This document shows, one piece after another, positions 32,773 to 42,208 of a stretch of DNA of 64,000 nt. This stretch comes from CBDCBA01 sp965214125 (GTDB taxonomy: Bacteria; Planctomycetota; Phycisphaerae; Tepidisphaerales; Tepidisphaeraceae): assembly GCA_965214125.1 (NCBI GenBank), contig CBDCBA010000027.1, forward strand, positions 62,001-126,000, given 5' to 3'. Position 1 is the stretch's first letter, and each line of letters opens with the position of its first letter. Both the position numbers and the translations under genes were made by a program. The notes under the pieces are model-generated. The model was given only the letters and a program-made list of their open reading frames with translations. It was not told where the DNA came from and ran no database searches.

Positions 32773-33939
32773 GTGAAATACTTCTTCGGCGAGTTCGACG
32801 GCAGCGAGTTCCCCACGCAGGATGGCCTGTTCGGCAGCGACCAGCTCATGAAGTTCATGATGCGGCACGGCGAGGACGCCCTCGACGCGATGCAGAACAT
32901 CATGGAGAACCCCGAGGGGGCCGATCCGGATATCCAGGAGTTCATCGAGCAGATGCTCAAGGAGGGCCAGCTCGAAAAGGATGGCAAAGGCAAGCTGCGC
33001 CTGACGCCCAAGGCCGTCACCGGCATGCAGCAGAAGGCGTTGCTCGAGGTCTTCGAGCACATGAACACGGGCCGGCGCGACGGGCACCGTAAGGTCACGC
33101 CCGGCCCGAACGGCGAGCGGATTGATGGCACCACGCCCTACCAATTCGGCGATCCCGTCAGCGAAATCGACCTGCACGCAACGCTCCACAACGCCCTGCA
33201 CCGCGGCGGCCTGCCCGACTTTGCAAACGGCGGCAAGCTCCGCTTCGGCGAGCGCGACATGGAGCTGCACCAGCGCGAGGGGACCAGCTCGTGCAGCACC
33301 GTTGTCCTGCTCGACCAGAGCGGCTCGATGATGCGCTACGGCCGCTGGCATTCGGCCAAGAAGGTCGCGATGGCGATGGAGGCGCTGATTCGCTCGAAGT
33401 TCCCGCAGGACACGATCGACTTCGTCGGCTTCTACAGCGGCGCCGAGCGGATCGGGCCGATGCAGCTCCCGCTGGCGATGCCCAAGCCGGTGACGATTTA
33501 TGACTACCAAGTGCGCCTGAAGGTGCCCATCGAGAAGATCGGCCGGGCGCCGCAGCACTTCACGAACCTGCACATGGGCCTGCAAGTCGCGCGGCGTCTG
33601 CTGCGGCGGCGGGCGACGGACACGAAGCAGGTCTTCATCATCACCGACGGCCAGCCGACGGCGCACGTCGAGGGGCAGGACGTCCTGCTCCTCTACCCGC
33701 CGGACCCGCGCAGCACCGCCGCGACGTTGAAGGAAGCGTTGCTCGCCAAGAAGGAGGGCTGCCGCTTCGCCACGTTCGCTCTCGTAGAGGACTATTACGG
33801 CATGGACTGGGTCGGCTTCGTCGACCAGCTCACCCAGCTCGTCAAGGGGACGGCCTTCTACACCGCCAGCGGCGAGCTCTCGAACTGCGTGATGGAAAGC
33901 TACCTCAGCGGCCGCAAGAAAAAGGCGTACATCGGCTAG
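32773..33939 (+). CDS. von Willebrand factor A domain protein
   Basis: The 388-residue protein has a helical, acidic N-terminal half (residues 20-110, including MENPEGADPDIQEFIEQML) and a vWA domain from about residue 173, with the MIDAS motif DQSGSM (Asp181, Ser183, Ser185) and a later ITDGQPT segment, so it should bind Mg2+ and a protein ligand. It starts with GTG, 60 bases after the DUF167 gene. Its stop overlaps that of the convergent O-antigen ligase-like gene in a shared CTAG. Confidence 0.8.
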   Translation: MKYFFGEFDGSEFPTQDGLFGSDQLMKFMMRHGEDALDAMQNIMENPEGADPDIQEFIEQMLKEGQLEKDGKGKLRLTPKAVTGMQQKALLEVFEHMNTGRRDGHRKVTPGPNGERIDGTTPYQFGDPVSEIDLHATLHNALHRGGLPDFANGGKLRFGERDMELHQREGTSSCSTVVLLDQSGSMMRYGRWHSAKKVAMAMEALIRSKFPQDTIDFVGFYSGAERIGPMQLPLAMPKPVTIYDYQVRLKVPIEKIGRAPQHFTNLHMGLQVARRLLRRRATDTKQVFIITDGQPTAHVEGQDVLLLYPPDPRSTAATLKEALLAKKEGCRFATFALVEDYYGMDWVGFVDQLTQLVKGTAFYTASGELSNCVMESYLSGRKKKAYIG

Positions 33940-35381
33940 AATCCGGCAGCGGTGGGCTTCTGATCGGGCAGGAAGACCGGCGTCACGCGGCGGCGCGGGC
34001 GGGTCGGAGCGGGCGGCGGCGGCGCGGCGGGAAGGCTGCTCAGGTCCGTCCCGTTCGCCGCCTGGTGCGAGTCGGCGGCGAGTTCCTGGCCGCTGATCGG
34101 CTCGCCCTGGCGGCAGCTTGCGGCGACGCGACCGATCACCACGGCCATGCCCAGGGCGTTGGAACTGCCCAGCAGTGAGCCCTGCTTGAACGAGAGGATG
34201 ACCTCGAACAGGAAGATCGCCCCCACGGCCGCGCTCATGCCGCGGGCGACCGGGTTGGCGATGGCCCGCCGCTGGATCGACCAAAGGTCCCGCGCCGCCA
34301 CGATGACGATGGCCCACAGCATCACGAACCCGATGAAGCCGAGCTCGCCCAGCACCTCGGCCATCACGAGGTGGGGGTAAAAGCCCACGATGTCCGGCTC
34401 GTAGCTGGCGCTGGAGCCGAGCCCGACCAACCAGGCAATCGGGCCGGCCTCCGACCAGGCGGCGAGCAGTTCGCCGGACGTGCCGAGGCGGCTGCCGGAG
34501 TAGGTATCGACCATGTTCCCCACGTCCCAGCGTTGGTCGTCGCCGCCGAAGGCGTAGAGGTCGTAGGCGTAGGTCGCCAGCACGAGGATCAACCCGATGC
34601 CCGCGGCGGCGCCGACGAAGCCGGCGATGTTCTTGATCCGCCGGCTCATCGGCAGGAACACGATGCCGGCGGCGACCATCGCGAACAACTGCCCGCGGCT
34701 GCCGCTGCGGAAGGCGATGATCAGGCAGAGCAGGATCAGCGGGAACCGGAGCACCTGCGCCGCCCGCCCGACCCCGCGGAAGTTGATCAGCAGCGCCGCC
34801 GCCCCGACGTAGCCCGACAGCGACGCCAATGCCAGCGGGTTGCCGCCCTTGCCAACCACCGACCCGATCGCCGCCCCCTGCTGCAGCGTGATGCGTCGCC
34901 CGGTCCAGGCGTCGTCGAGGAACATCGCCAGCATGATCGGCGAGCCGATCAGCAACATCGTCGTCAGCGCGACCCGAAGGTCGTCAAGGTTGCGGATGAG
35001 CAACGGCATCACCAGGATCGTCGCCCCGAGGTAGGGGATCGAGCTGGTGTAGTTCGCCGTTGCCTGGTCGTACGGGCTCCACATCAGCGAGATGGCGGCC
35101 CACACCAGTAGGGCGGTGACGATCCAGAAGTTCAGCGGCATCCCCCCGCGAAGCCACCCCTCGCCGCGGATCTGGCGCACGCTCAGGGCGAACAGCAGTG
35201 TTGCGACGGTCGCGAAGTTGGTCAGGCTGCCGTAGACGTAGAAGAAGCCGCTGCGGCTCTGCGCCCACTGTTCGAGCGCGTAGGTGCAAAGGTAGACGCC
35301 AACCGCCGCCGCCGGGGCGCGCAGGGCGACCAGGCAGATCGCGCCCAACACGCTGAAGTAGATGACGATCGTCAGGTCCAC
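33936..35381 (-). CDS. O-antigen ligase/polymerase-like membrane protein
   Basis: The 481-residue protein has about eleven membrane helices and, in the last periplasmic loop, a sequence of the Wzy_C/WaaL type (RWDVGNMVDTYSGSRLGTSG, then SYEPDIVGFYPHLVMAEVLG, with the His often found in O-antigen ligases). The helix before that loop has FRSGSRGQL. It probably joins or polymerises surface polysaccharide. The start GTG 35381 is fixed by AGGAG seven bases upstream; a longer frame would lack a ribosome site. The C-terminus is Pro/Arg-rich. Confidence 0.75.
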   Translation of the reverse strand: MDLTIVIYFSVLGAICLVALRAPAAAVGVYLCTYALEQWAQSRSGFFYVYGSLTNFATVATLLFALSVRQIRGEGWLRGGMPLNFWIVTALLVWAAISLMWSPYDQATANYTSSIPYLGATILVMPLLIRNLDDLRVALTTMLLIGSPIMLAMFLDDAWTGRRITLQQGAAIGSVVGKGGNPLALASLSGYVGAAALLINFRGVGRAAQVLRFPLILLCLIIAFRSGSRGQLFAMVAAGIVFLPMSRRIKNIAGFVGAAAGIGLILVLATYAYDLYAFGGDDQRWDVGNMVDTYSGSRLGTSGELLAAWSEAGPIAWLVGLGSSASYEPDIVGFYPHLVMAEVLGELGFIGFVMLWAIVIVAARDLWSIQRRAIANPVARGMSAAVGAIFLFEVILSFKQGSLLGSSNALGMAVVIGRVAASCRQGEPISGQELAADSHQAANGTDLSSLPAAPPPPAPTRPRRRVTPVFLPDQKPTAAGF

Positions 35382-35671
35382 AAGGCTCCTCGTCGGCGGC
35401 AGGCGGGCGAGACGACAGGCTGTTTCGTCGCCGTCGGTTGCATCGGCCGTCCGGTGGCGGCGCTGCGGTCGCACAATGCTACCGCGGGCGCCCGCCGGGT
35501 TATCGGTTGGCCTCGTATTCTCCCCGGTGCCGGCCTCGGATCAACCTCGAGGCCAGGCGCGTAGCGGCCCGGTGGTGGGCGGCATTGCCAGCGGTCGCGC
35601 GCCGACTACACTCGCGGCCCCCGCCCGGTCGGATCGGTCGCAGCGGCAGGGATGCTCCGAGGATCGTTCGC

Positions 35672-38167
35672 TTGTCTCGACTGCCGCCGCCCCATCATTC
35701 CCGCCGACGCCCCCGCGCCGCGCTCGCGGCCGGCATCGTGTGCGGCGTGGCGTGCGTGACCATCGCCTGCCCGGTGCCCGCGCGAGCCCAGCAGACAGAG
35801 CAGCGCGAGGCGTACGCCCGCTCCGATGCCCAAGCCGCCGCGGATGCGGCAGGCTTGCCGATCGTCGACATCAGCATCGTCGGCAACCGCCGCACCAGCG
35901 ACGCCGCAGTCCTGAACGCCATCCGTTCGGAGGTCGGCCAGCCGCTCGACCTCGCGACCGTCAGCGACGACTACCAACGCGTCTACGCCCTGCGCCGCTT
36001 TCGCCGCGTTGATGCCCGCTACGAAGCGGTGCCGCTCGGCAACAATCGCCGCGGCGTGCGCCTGGTCTTCGAGGTCGAGGAGACGCTGCCCGTGCGGGCC
36101 ATCCGCTTTCGCGGCAACCGGGCGATCAACGACGCTGACCTGCGCGAGATCGTTGAGCAGCAGGCCGGCTTCGTCGCCGGCGAAAGCGGCGACCCACTGT
36201 TGCTCTCGTTCGCCGTGAGCGCGATGGAGCGGGCGTACAAGCAGCGCAACCACGCGCTGGTCCGCATCAACGCGCAGCGCGACGAGGAGACTGGCGCGGT
36301 TGTCTTCGACATCGTCGAGGGGCCCGTCGTCCGCGTGCGTAACATCGACTTTCTCGGGGCCGACAGCTTCAGCGAGCGCCAGCTCAAGGGGCAGATCGGC
36401 ACGCGCGTGTGGTGGCCGCTCAACTTCTTCGGTTACAACGGCCGCTTCGACGAAGCGCAGCTCGAGCAGGACGTCGCGTCGGTGCGGCGGTTCTACCAGC
36501 AGGAGCAGGGCTACTTCGACGCCCGCGTCGGCCGGCGCGTGGTCTGGTCGGCGGACTTGAGCGAGGTGCAGATCGAGTTCCTCATCGACGAGGGCCCGCG
36601 CTACGAGATCGGCACGCTCGCGATCGAGGGAAACGAAAAGCTGAGCGAGGCGGAAATCCGGCGGATTCTTCGCGAGGCCAAGGTCGCGCCCGGCCAGCCG
36701 TACGACCGCGAGCGGCTCCAGGCCGCCAACCGGGAGCTCGTCAAGGCGTACAGCCCGTTCGGGCTAATCTACCCGGAGAACACGCCGCCCGGCGTGCAAC
36801 CGGACCCGGACTACCTGACGATCGACGTGCAGCCCGGCTTTCGCCTGGAGCCGGGCGTGGTCGACCTGACGCTCGTTGTGGACGAGGGCCGGGCGTTCAC
36901 GGTCGGCAACATCGAGGTGCGCGGCAACGACAAGACGCAGGACAAGGTGATCCTGCGCCAGTTCGACCTCGCGCCCGGCCAGCCCTACGACAGCGACGCC
37001 GTCAGCCGCGCCACCCGCCGCCTGCAATCCAGCGGCTACTTCAACAGCGTGCGCGTCACGCCCGTGCGCACCGACCTGAACGACGACGACGAGCGCAACC
37101 TGCTCATCGAGGTCGACGAGCGCAGCACGGCCATCCTGACGTTCGGCGGCAGCGTGAGCAGCAACGGCGGGGTCTTTGGGCAGATCAAGTACGAGCAGAC
37201 CAACTTCGACGCCTTCGACTTTCCCGGCGAGTTCGACGATCTCTTCGGCGAGGCCTTCACCGGTGGCGGGCAGACGCTGCGCATCAGCCTGGAGCCGGGC
37301 ACCACGCGCACCAACGCGAGCGTCAGCTTCTTCGAGCCCTACTTCTTTGACCAGCCGTTGGGCTTCGGCGCCGACGCCTACTACCGCACGTTCCGCCGCG
37401 AGCAGTACCGCGACACGCGCGGCGGGGGCGGCGTTCGCTTCGTGCCCAAGTTCGGCCGCAACCTGTCGATCGGCATCGGTCTCAACGGCGAGGACGTGCG
37501 CATCTACGACCTCGACGAGCCCGACACCGACCGCGCCCCCGAGATCCTGGCCGGGCGCGGGCACACCACGCTGACCAGCGTGAGCGCCAACGTCGGCTAC
37601 ACGCGCGTCGACTCGTTCATCAACACCAGCAGCGGGTTCAAGGTCGACGCCGCCTGGGAAACCTTCGGCGTCCTCGGCGGACCAAGCTTTCAGAAGATCA
37701 CCGCGGGCGCGAACGCCTTCGTACCGCTGTACCGCGACATGCGCGACCGTCCGACCGTCTTCGAGCTGCGTGCCGACGCCGGGGCGATTTACAACAACGC
37801 GCCGTTCTTCGAGCGGTTCTACGGCGGCGGGTTCGGCAGCGTGCGCGGCTTCCGCTTCCGCGGCATCAGCCCGCGCAGCGGCCCGGACGACGACGCGATC
37901 GGCGGCGACTTCAGCCTCACCGGCTCGGCCGCGATCGGCTTCCCGCTCTACGACGAAACGCTGCGCGGCGTGATCTTCAGCGACTTCGGCAGCGTGGACG
38001 ACGACCCGAAGCTCACTACGATGCGCGTGAGCGCCGGCTTCGGCTTCCGCCTCACCTTCCAGGCGCTGGGCCCGGTGCCGATCGCCTTCGACTTCGCCTG
38101 GCCGCTCAACAGCCGCGACGAGGACGACGAGCAGGTCTTCAGCTTCTCGCTCGGCATCCTCCAGTAA
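35672..38167 (+). CDS. bamA: Outer membrane protein assembly factor BamA (Omp85)
   Basis: The 831-residue protein inserts beta-barrel proteins into the outer membrane. A signal peptide (residues 1-40, ending in RAQQ) is followed by five POTRA-like repeats (for example VDISIVGNRRTSDAAVLNAI, VRAIRFRGNRAINDADLREI, RYEIGTLAIEGNEKLSEAEI) to about residue 480, and by the barrel with the Omp85 motif FGSVRGFRFRGI near residue 725. A TTG start at 35672 is chosen because GAGGA lies eight bases before it and it puts the signal peptide at the N-terminus. skp and lpxD follow, the same order as in proteobacteria. Confidence 0.93.
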   Translation: MSRLPPPHHSRRRPRAALAAGIVCGVACVTIACPVPARAQQTEQREAYARSDAQAAADAAGLPIVDISIVGNRRTSDAAVLNAIRSEVGQPLDLATVSDDYQRVYALRRFRRVDARYEAVPLGNNRRGVRLVFEVEETLPVRAIRFRGNRAINDADLREIVEQQAGFVAGESGDPLLLSFAVSAMERAYKQRNHALVRINAQRDEETGAVVFDIVEGPVVRVRNIDFLGADSFSERQLKGQIGTRVWWPLNFFGYNGRFDEAQLEQDVASVRRFYQQEQGYFDARVGRRVVWSADLSEVQIEFLIDEGPRYEIGTLAIEGNEKLSEAEIRRILREAKVAPGQPYDRERLQAANRELVKAYSPFGLIYPENTPPGVQPDPDYLTIDVQPGFRLEPGVVDLTLVVDEGRAFTVGNIEVRGNDKTQDKVILRQFDLAPGQPYDSDAVSRATRRLQSSGYFNSVRVTPVRTDLNDDDERNLLIEVDERSTAILTFGGSVSSNGGVFGQIKYEQTNFDAFDFPGEFDDLFGEAFTGGGQTLRISLEPGTTRTNASVSFFEPYFFDQPLGFGADAYYRTFRREQYRDTRGGGGVRFVPKFGRNLSIGIGLNGEDVRIYDLDEPDTDRAPEILAGRGHTTLTSVSANVGYTRVDSFINTSSGFKVDAAWETFGVLGGPSFQKITAGANAFVPLYRDMRDRPTVFELRADAGAIYNNAPFFERFYGGGFGSVRGFRFRGISPRSGPDDDAIGGDFSLTGSAAIGFPLYDETLRGVIFSDFGSVDDDPKLTTMRVSAGFGFRLTFQALGPVPIAFDFAWPLNSRDEDDEQVFSFSLGILQ

Positions 38168-38208
38168 CCTCCGCCTCGCCCCACCTCGCCCCGCCGCCCC
38201 CTCTCGCG

Positions 38209-38910
38209 ATGACCCCACGCCGCCCCACCGTTCGACTCGCCCTTGCCGCCTTTGCGGTCGCCGCCTCGCTCGCGCTGCCGGCGCCGGTGCTCGCCCAGGA
38301 GGACGCCGCCGCCAGCAACGGCCCGGCCGCGGGCGGGATCGGCGTGGTCGACATGGAACGCGTCTTCAACAACACCGAGGCCACCAAGCAGCTCCGGGCC
38401 CAGGGCGAGCAGTTGCAGGGGCAACTCGAGCAGGAGCTGACCGCGCTGCAGGGCGAGGTCGAGGAGCTTCAGGCCAGCCTCGCCGAACTCGACCAGCAGT
38501 CCGACCAGGCGCAGGAATTGCGCGCTCGCGCCGGCCAGAAGGCGTTCGAACTCCAATTCCGCAGCCAATACGCGAACGTGCAACTGAGCAACTTCCGCAA
38601 GCAGGCGAACCTCGCCGTCTACGGCGCCGTTCGTCAGGCCGCCGCGGAGGTGGCGCGCGAGCGCGGGCTAAGCGTGGTGATTCAGAAGAGTCGCAGCATC
38701 CCCCAGCAGGTCATCCAGCAGGGCAGCGACAACGATCTGTCGCAGGCGATCCAGCAGCAGACAACGCTCTACGTCTCGCCCGGCGCCGACATCACCGGCG
38801 AGGTGATCGCCAAGATGGACGCCCAGGTCAACAGCGGCCAGTCGCCGGAGGTCACGGACCTGCCGCCGGCCGAGCTCGACGCGGACTCCAACGGCGACGC
38901 GGCCGAGTGA
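38209..38910 (+). CDS. skp: OmpH/Skp-like periplasmic chaperone
   Basis: The 233-residue protein has a signal peptide (cut after VLAQ, residue 30), then the OmpH core: GIGVVDMERVFNNTEATKQL, a long Gln/Glu/Leu-rich coiled coil (residues 62-120), and the end segment (VARERGLSVVIQKSRSI). It should escort unfolded outer-membrane proteins to BamA. The C-terminal 45 residues are an acidic tail beyond the usual 160. Its stop overlaps the lpxD start (GTGA). Confidence 0.88.
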   Translation: MTPRRPTVRLALAAFAVAASLALPAPVLAQEDAAASNGPAAGGIGVVDMERVFNNTEATKQLRAQGEQLQGQLEQELTALQGEVEELQASLAELDQQSDQAQELRARAGQKAFELQFRSQYANVQLSNFRKQANLAVYGAVRQAAAEVARERGLSVVIQKSRSIPQQVIQQGSDNDLSQAIQQQTTLYVSPGADITGEVIAKMDAQVNSGQSPEVTDLPPAELDADSNGDAAE

Positions 38911-39980
38911 GCGAGCCGTCCGCCCAACCCGTCACGCTCGGCGACCTCGCCCGGCACCTTGGCACCGACGCGCCCGCCGATCCGACGCGCGTGGTCGTCG
39001 GCGTCAACACGCTCGGCGACGCCGGGCCCGACGAGGTCGCCTTCTACGCCGACGAGGCCTACGCCGCGGCGCTGGCTCAAACGAAGGCCGCGGCAGTGCT
39101 CGTCTCCAAGGCGCTGCTGCCGGTCGACGGCTACGCGGGACAGGTGCTCGCCGTCGACAATGCCGCCGCGGCAACGGACCGCACGCTCGACCTCTTCAAC
39201 GTCGGCCTCGACCGCCCCGCCCCCGGCGTCGACGCGAACGCCACCGTCCATCCGTCGGCCACGCTCGGCGAGGGCGTGGCCATCGGCGCGGGCACCGTTG
39301 TCGGCGACGGCTGCCGGATCGGCGACGGCTGCGTGCTCCACCCGAACGTCACGCTCGGCGCCCGCGTGACCCTCGGCAGGAACTGCGAGTTGATGCCGGG
39401 TGTCGTGATCCTCGACCGCTGCGTGCTGGGCGACCGCGTGTGCGTTCACGCCAACAGCGTGATCGGCACCGACGGCTTCGGCTACCGCTTCGACGGCCGG
39501 CAGCACCGCAAGATTACCCACGTCGGCCGCGTCGTCGTCGAGGACGACGTCGAGATCGGCTCCTGCACCACGATCGACCGCGGCAAGTTTGCGGCCACGC
39601 GGATCGGGGCCGGCTCGAAGATCGACAACCTCGTTCAGATCGCCCACAACGTGCAGGTCGGGCGGCTTTGCATTATCTGCGGCTGCGCGGCGATCGCGGG
39701 AAGTTCGACCATCGAGGACGGCGTGGTGCTGGCGGGCGGCGCGGGGATCAAGGACCACGTTCGCGTGGGTGCGCGTTCGATCGTCGGCGGCTTCAGCGGC
39801 GTGATGGCCGACGTGCCGCCGGGCCAGACCTACGTCGGCGTGCCGGCGGCGCCGCAGCGTACGTTTCGCCGCGAGCAGGCGACGGTCCGCAAGCTGCCGG
39901 CGCTCGTGCAGGAGATGCGCGACCTGCGCCGCCGCCTGGCCGCGGTGGAAGCGGCGGTCTCCGGTTCCACTCACGGGTGA
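38907..39980 (+). CDS. lpxD: UDP-3-O-acylglucosamine N-acyltransferase
   Basis: The 357-residue enzyme adds the second acyl chain in lipid A synthesis. The uridine-binding N-terminal domain (residues 1-100) precedes a left-handed beta-helix of hexapeptide repeats (ATLGEGVAIGAGTVVGDGCR onward), the motif VIGTDGFGYRFDG, and the catalytic His in NLVQIAHNVQVG, and ends in a helix. Its GTG overlaps the skp stop. The gene indicates that this organism makes lipid A-type glycolipid. Confidence 0.95.
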   Translation: MSEPSAQPVTLGDLARHLGTDAPADPTRVVVGVNTLGDAGPDEVAFYADEAYAAALAQTKAAAVLVSKALLPVDGYAGQVLAVDNAAAATDRTLDLFNVGLDRPAPGVDANATVHPSATLGEGVAIGAGTVVGDGCRIGDGCVLHPNVTLGARVTLGRNCELMPGVVILDRCVLGDRVCVHANSVIGTDGFGYRFDGRQHRKITHVGRVVVEDDVEIGSCTTIDRGKFAATRIGAGSKIDNLVQIAHNVQVGRLCIICGCAAIAGSSTIEDGVVLAGGAGIKDHVRVGARSIVGGFSGVMADVPPGQTYVGVPAAPQRTFRREQATVRKLPALVQEMRDLRRRLAAVEAAVSGSTHG

Positions 39981-40033
39981 AACCGACGTTTTGCCCCTTT
40001 CCGCTCTGCGGGCGGACCGGCGACGATGTCCAC

Positions 40034-40702
40034 ATGGGTGCCGTTCGGACTGAGACGTACGATCCTCCGTTCCCCCGCGGGCCGGCGTTGGCGTTCGCCG
40101 GCGTGATCCTCGTGGCCGTGGTGGCGGCGGTGCTGACGCGCAACTGGGAGTTCGTCTTCCACGCCCTCGCCGCCTCGGCCGTGGCGTGCGTGGTGGTCTG
40201 GGTGAAGCGCTCGATCGATTTGTCCAACCGCTTCCTATGGGCCACCGTGCTGTGCACCGCCCTGCACATGGGCGGCGGGCTGATCCCCGTGCCCAAGGCG
40301 TGGCCAACGCTCGGCGGGCCGATCCTCTACAACCTTTGGCTGATTGAGGGCGTGGTGAAGTACGATCACTTAGTCCACGCCTTCGGCTTCGGCGTGGCGG
40401 CCGTGGGATGCTGGCAGGTGCTGCGGTCGATCGTGCCCGACCTGCGCCCCTCGCCCGCGCCGCTGCTGATCTGCTGGATCGCCGCCCAGGGATGCGGGGC
40501 GCTCAACGAGGTCGCCGAGTTCGCGGCCGTCTTGCTCATCGAGCGGACGAACGTGGGCGACTTCGAGAACGCGATGCTCGACCTGGTCGCCAACGCCGTG
40601 GGCGCGGGCGCGGCCGTGCTGGCGATCGCGGCGCGGGCATGGCTGCGGCGGACGGGCAACGCCGCCTCACGGGTGCTCGTGGCGAATCCACATCAGGCAT
40701 AG
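40034..40702 (+). CDS. Multi-pass membrane protein, possibly YjdF/DUF2238 type
   Basis: The 222-residue protein has six membrane helices and the motif KYDHLVHAFGFGVAAVG (near residue 109), as well as NEVAEF and NVGDFENAMLDLVANAVG, which recall the uncharacterised YjdF (DUF2238) family. The last 36 bases overlap the convergent truA gene. ATG 40034 is chosen over the longer frame, which runs through lpxD. Confidence 0.6.
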   Translation: MGAVRTETYDPPFPRGPALAFAGVILVAVVAAVLTRNWEFVFHALAASAVACVVVWVKRSIDLSNRFLWATVLCTALHMGGGLIPVPKAWPTLGGPILYNLWLIEGVVKYDHLVHAFGFGVAAVGCWQVLRSIVPDLRPSPAPLLICWIAAQGCGALNEVAEFAAVLLIERTNVGDFENAMLDLVANAVGAGAAVLAIAARAWLRRTGNAASRVLVANPHQA

Positions 40703-41452
40703 CCCGTGCGCCGGCGCCGTCGGCCCGCTCACGTGCCGGTCCCGTGCCGCGAGCAGTTCATCGACCCACTCCGCCGGCCGGCCGCCCGAGCCGATGCGCA
40801 GCAGCGTGCCGGCGATGATGCGCACCTGATTCCACAGGAACCCCGTGCCCGCCACGTCGATGAAGACGCGCTCGCCGTCGCGCGTCGCGTCGCACCGCGT
40901 GATCGTTCGCACGGTCGACTCGCGCCCGTGCCCCGGCTTGCAGAAGCCGGCAAAGTCGTGCGTGCCGACCAACCGCCCCGCCGCGGCTCGCATGGCGTTG
41001 GCGTCGAGCGGCTTGTAGATCGGGAAGAACATCTCCACGTCCGCGAGGAACGGATCGCGGCATTGGCCGTTGTGGATCGTGTAGCGATACGCCTTCTCGC
41101 GGGTGGAGCCAATCGCGTCAAAGGCGTCCGACACCGGCTCGATGCCCGTTGCGACGATGTCATCCGGCAGCTTCGCGTTGACCGACGCCACAATGCTTTG
41201 CGGCGGAAAGCGAGTGTGCTTGGTGTCGAACATCGCCACCTGCCCACGTGCATGGACGCCGGCATCGGTGCGGCTGGACCCGAGCACGTTCACCGGGTGG
41301 CCGACCGTGCGCTGAAGGGCGAGGCGCAGCGCGTTCTGAACGGTGGGCAGTTCCTCGCCCCCCGGCAACACCTGCCGTTGCCAGCCGTGGTACCGCGTGC
41401 CGCGGTAGGCGAGGGTGAGCTTGTAGCGTTGGGTCTCGGCGACGTCCGACAC
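40667..41452 (-). CDS. truA: tRNA pseudouridine(38-40) synthase
   Basis: The 261-residue enzyme converts U38-U40 in the tRNA anticodon stem to pseudouridine. It has the start YKLTLAYRGTRYHGWQRQ, the catalytic Asp63 in SSRTDAGVHARGQV, and the later RIIAGTLLRIGSG segment. The length is normal. It overlaps the convergent gene at its 3' end. Confidence 0.96.
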   Translation of the reverse strand: MSDVAETQRYKLTLAYRGTRYHGWQRQVLPGGEELPTVQNALRLALQRTVGHPVNVLGSSRTDAGVHARGQVAMFDTKHTRFPPQSIVASVNAKLPDDIVATGIEPVSDAFDAIGSTREKAYRYTIHNGQCRDPFLADVEMFFPIYKPLDANAMRAAAGRLVGTHDFAGFCKPGHGRESTVRTITRCDATRDGERVFIDVAGTGFLWNQVRIIAGTLLRIGSGGRPAEWVDELLAARDRHVSGPTAPAHGLCLMWIRHEHP

Positions 41453-41482
41453 GCGGCGAGGGTAGGGGCGGCAACTGTGGCA

Positions 41483-42199
41483 TCAGTCGACCAGCCGTCG
41501 CACCTCCTGCTTCATCGGCTCCGACTCCCACAGCGACCGCAGCAGCGGTGCCGGCTCGACGTCCACGTAAGCGTTGCCGTGCAACGGCGCGATCATCGCG
41601 AGCGGCTGGCGGTCGAACGCCTTCCAACGGGCGACCACCTCGGCGTCCGTTACACCGCCCGACGCCGGCGGGCGCACGAGCGGCGGCGAGCCGTCCGGCT
41701 GCATCGGGCCCGGCGCAACGGCGCTGTCGCCCGCGAGCAGGATGCCGCCGTGCTCCGCGGTGTAGAGCATGGTCGACCCTGGCGAGTGGCCGGGCCAGTG
41801 GATGAGCTCCACCGGCATCTCCGCGAGCGGCCCGTCGGCCGCCGTCGGGTCGCGCCAGTCGATGCCGAGCCGCTTCGCCCGCGCATCCGCCTGATCGGCC
41901 GGGTGGAGGTAAATCGGCAGGTCGAGTTCCCCTTCCATTGCTTCGAACGCGTCGCCGCTCTCCGCGAGGTCGGCGTGGCTGAGCACGACCGCGACCGGTT
42001 GGACGCCGTCTGCAATCAGTCGGCGCACGCCGGGCAGCGCGTGGCTGAGCGGCGCGTCGAAGAGGACGCAGCGCTCGCCGAAGACCAGGGCGTAGGCGTT
42101 CAGCGGCCGGTGCGTTCCGCCGCTGGGGCTGCCGAACTGCGGCAGCAGGATGAGGCCGTCGCGCAGCGCGACGTTGCGCGGCTGGTAGAAGTCGGTCAT
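41483..42199 (-). CDS. Metallo-beta-lactamase-fold protein
   Basis: The 238-residue protein has the MBL fold order: a start strand, FDAPLSHALPGVRRLI, then VVLSHADLAESGDAFEAMEG, HWPGHSPGSTMLY, LLAGDSAV and a final His (PLHGNAYVD). The zinc motif is weak: instead of HxHxDH it has H-A-D-L, so one or more metal ligands are altered and activity is uncertain. It lies in a minus-strand run with wrbA (9 bases upstream) and truA (30 bases downstream). Confidence 0.75.
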   Translation of the reverse strand: MTDFYQPRNVALRDGLILLPQFGSPSGGTHRPLNAYALVFGERCVLFDAPLSHALPGVRRLIADGVQPVAVVLSHADLAESGDAFEAMEGELDLPIYLHPADQADARAKRLGIDWRDPTAADGPLAEMPVELIHWPGHSPGSTMLYTAEHGGILLAGDSAVAPGPMQPDGSPPLVRPPASGGVTDAEVVARWKAFDRQPLAMIAPLHGNAYVDVEPAPLLRSLWESEPMKQEVRRLVD

Positions 42200-42208
42200 C
42201 GCCCGAGT

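Noticed and set aside
32023..34317. Long minus-strand open frame over the DUF167 and vWA genes (764 residues)
   Set aside because: The plus strand holds recognisable domains in this region; the minus frame has none and runs across several genes.
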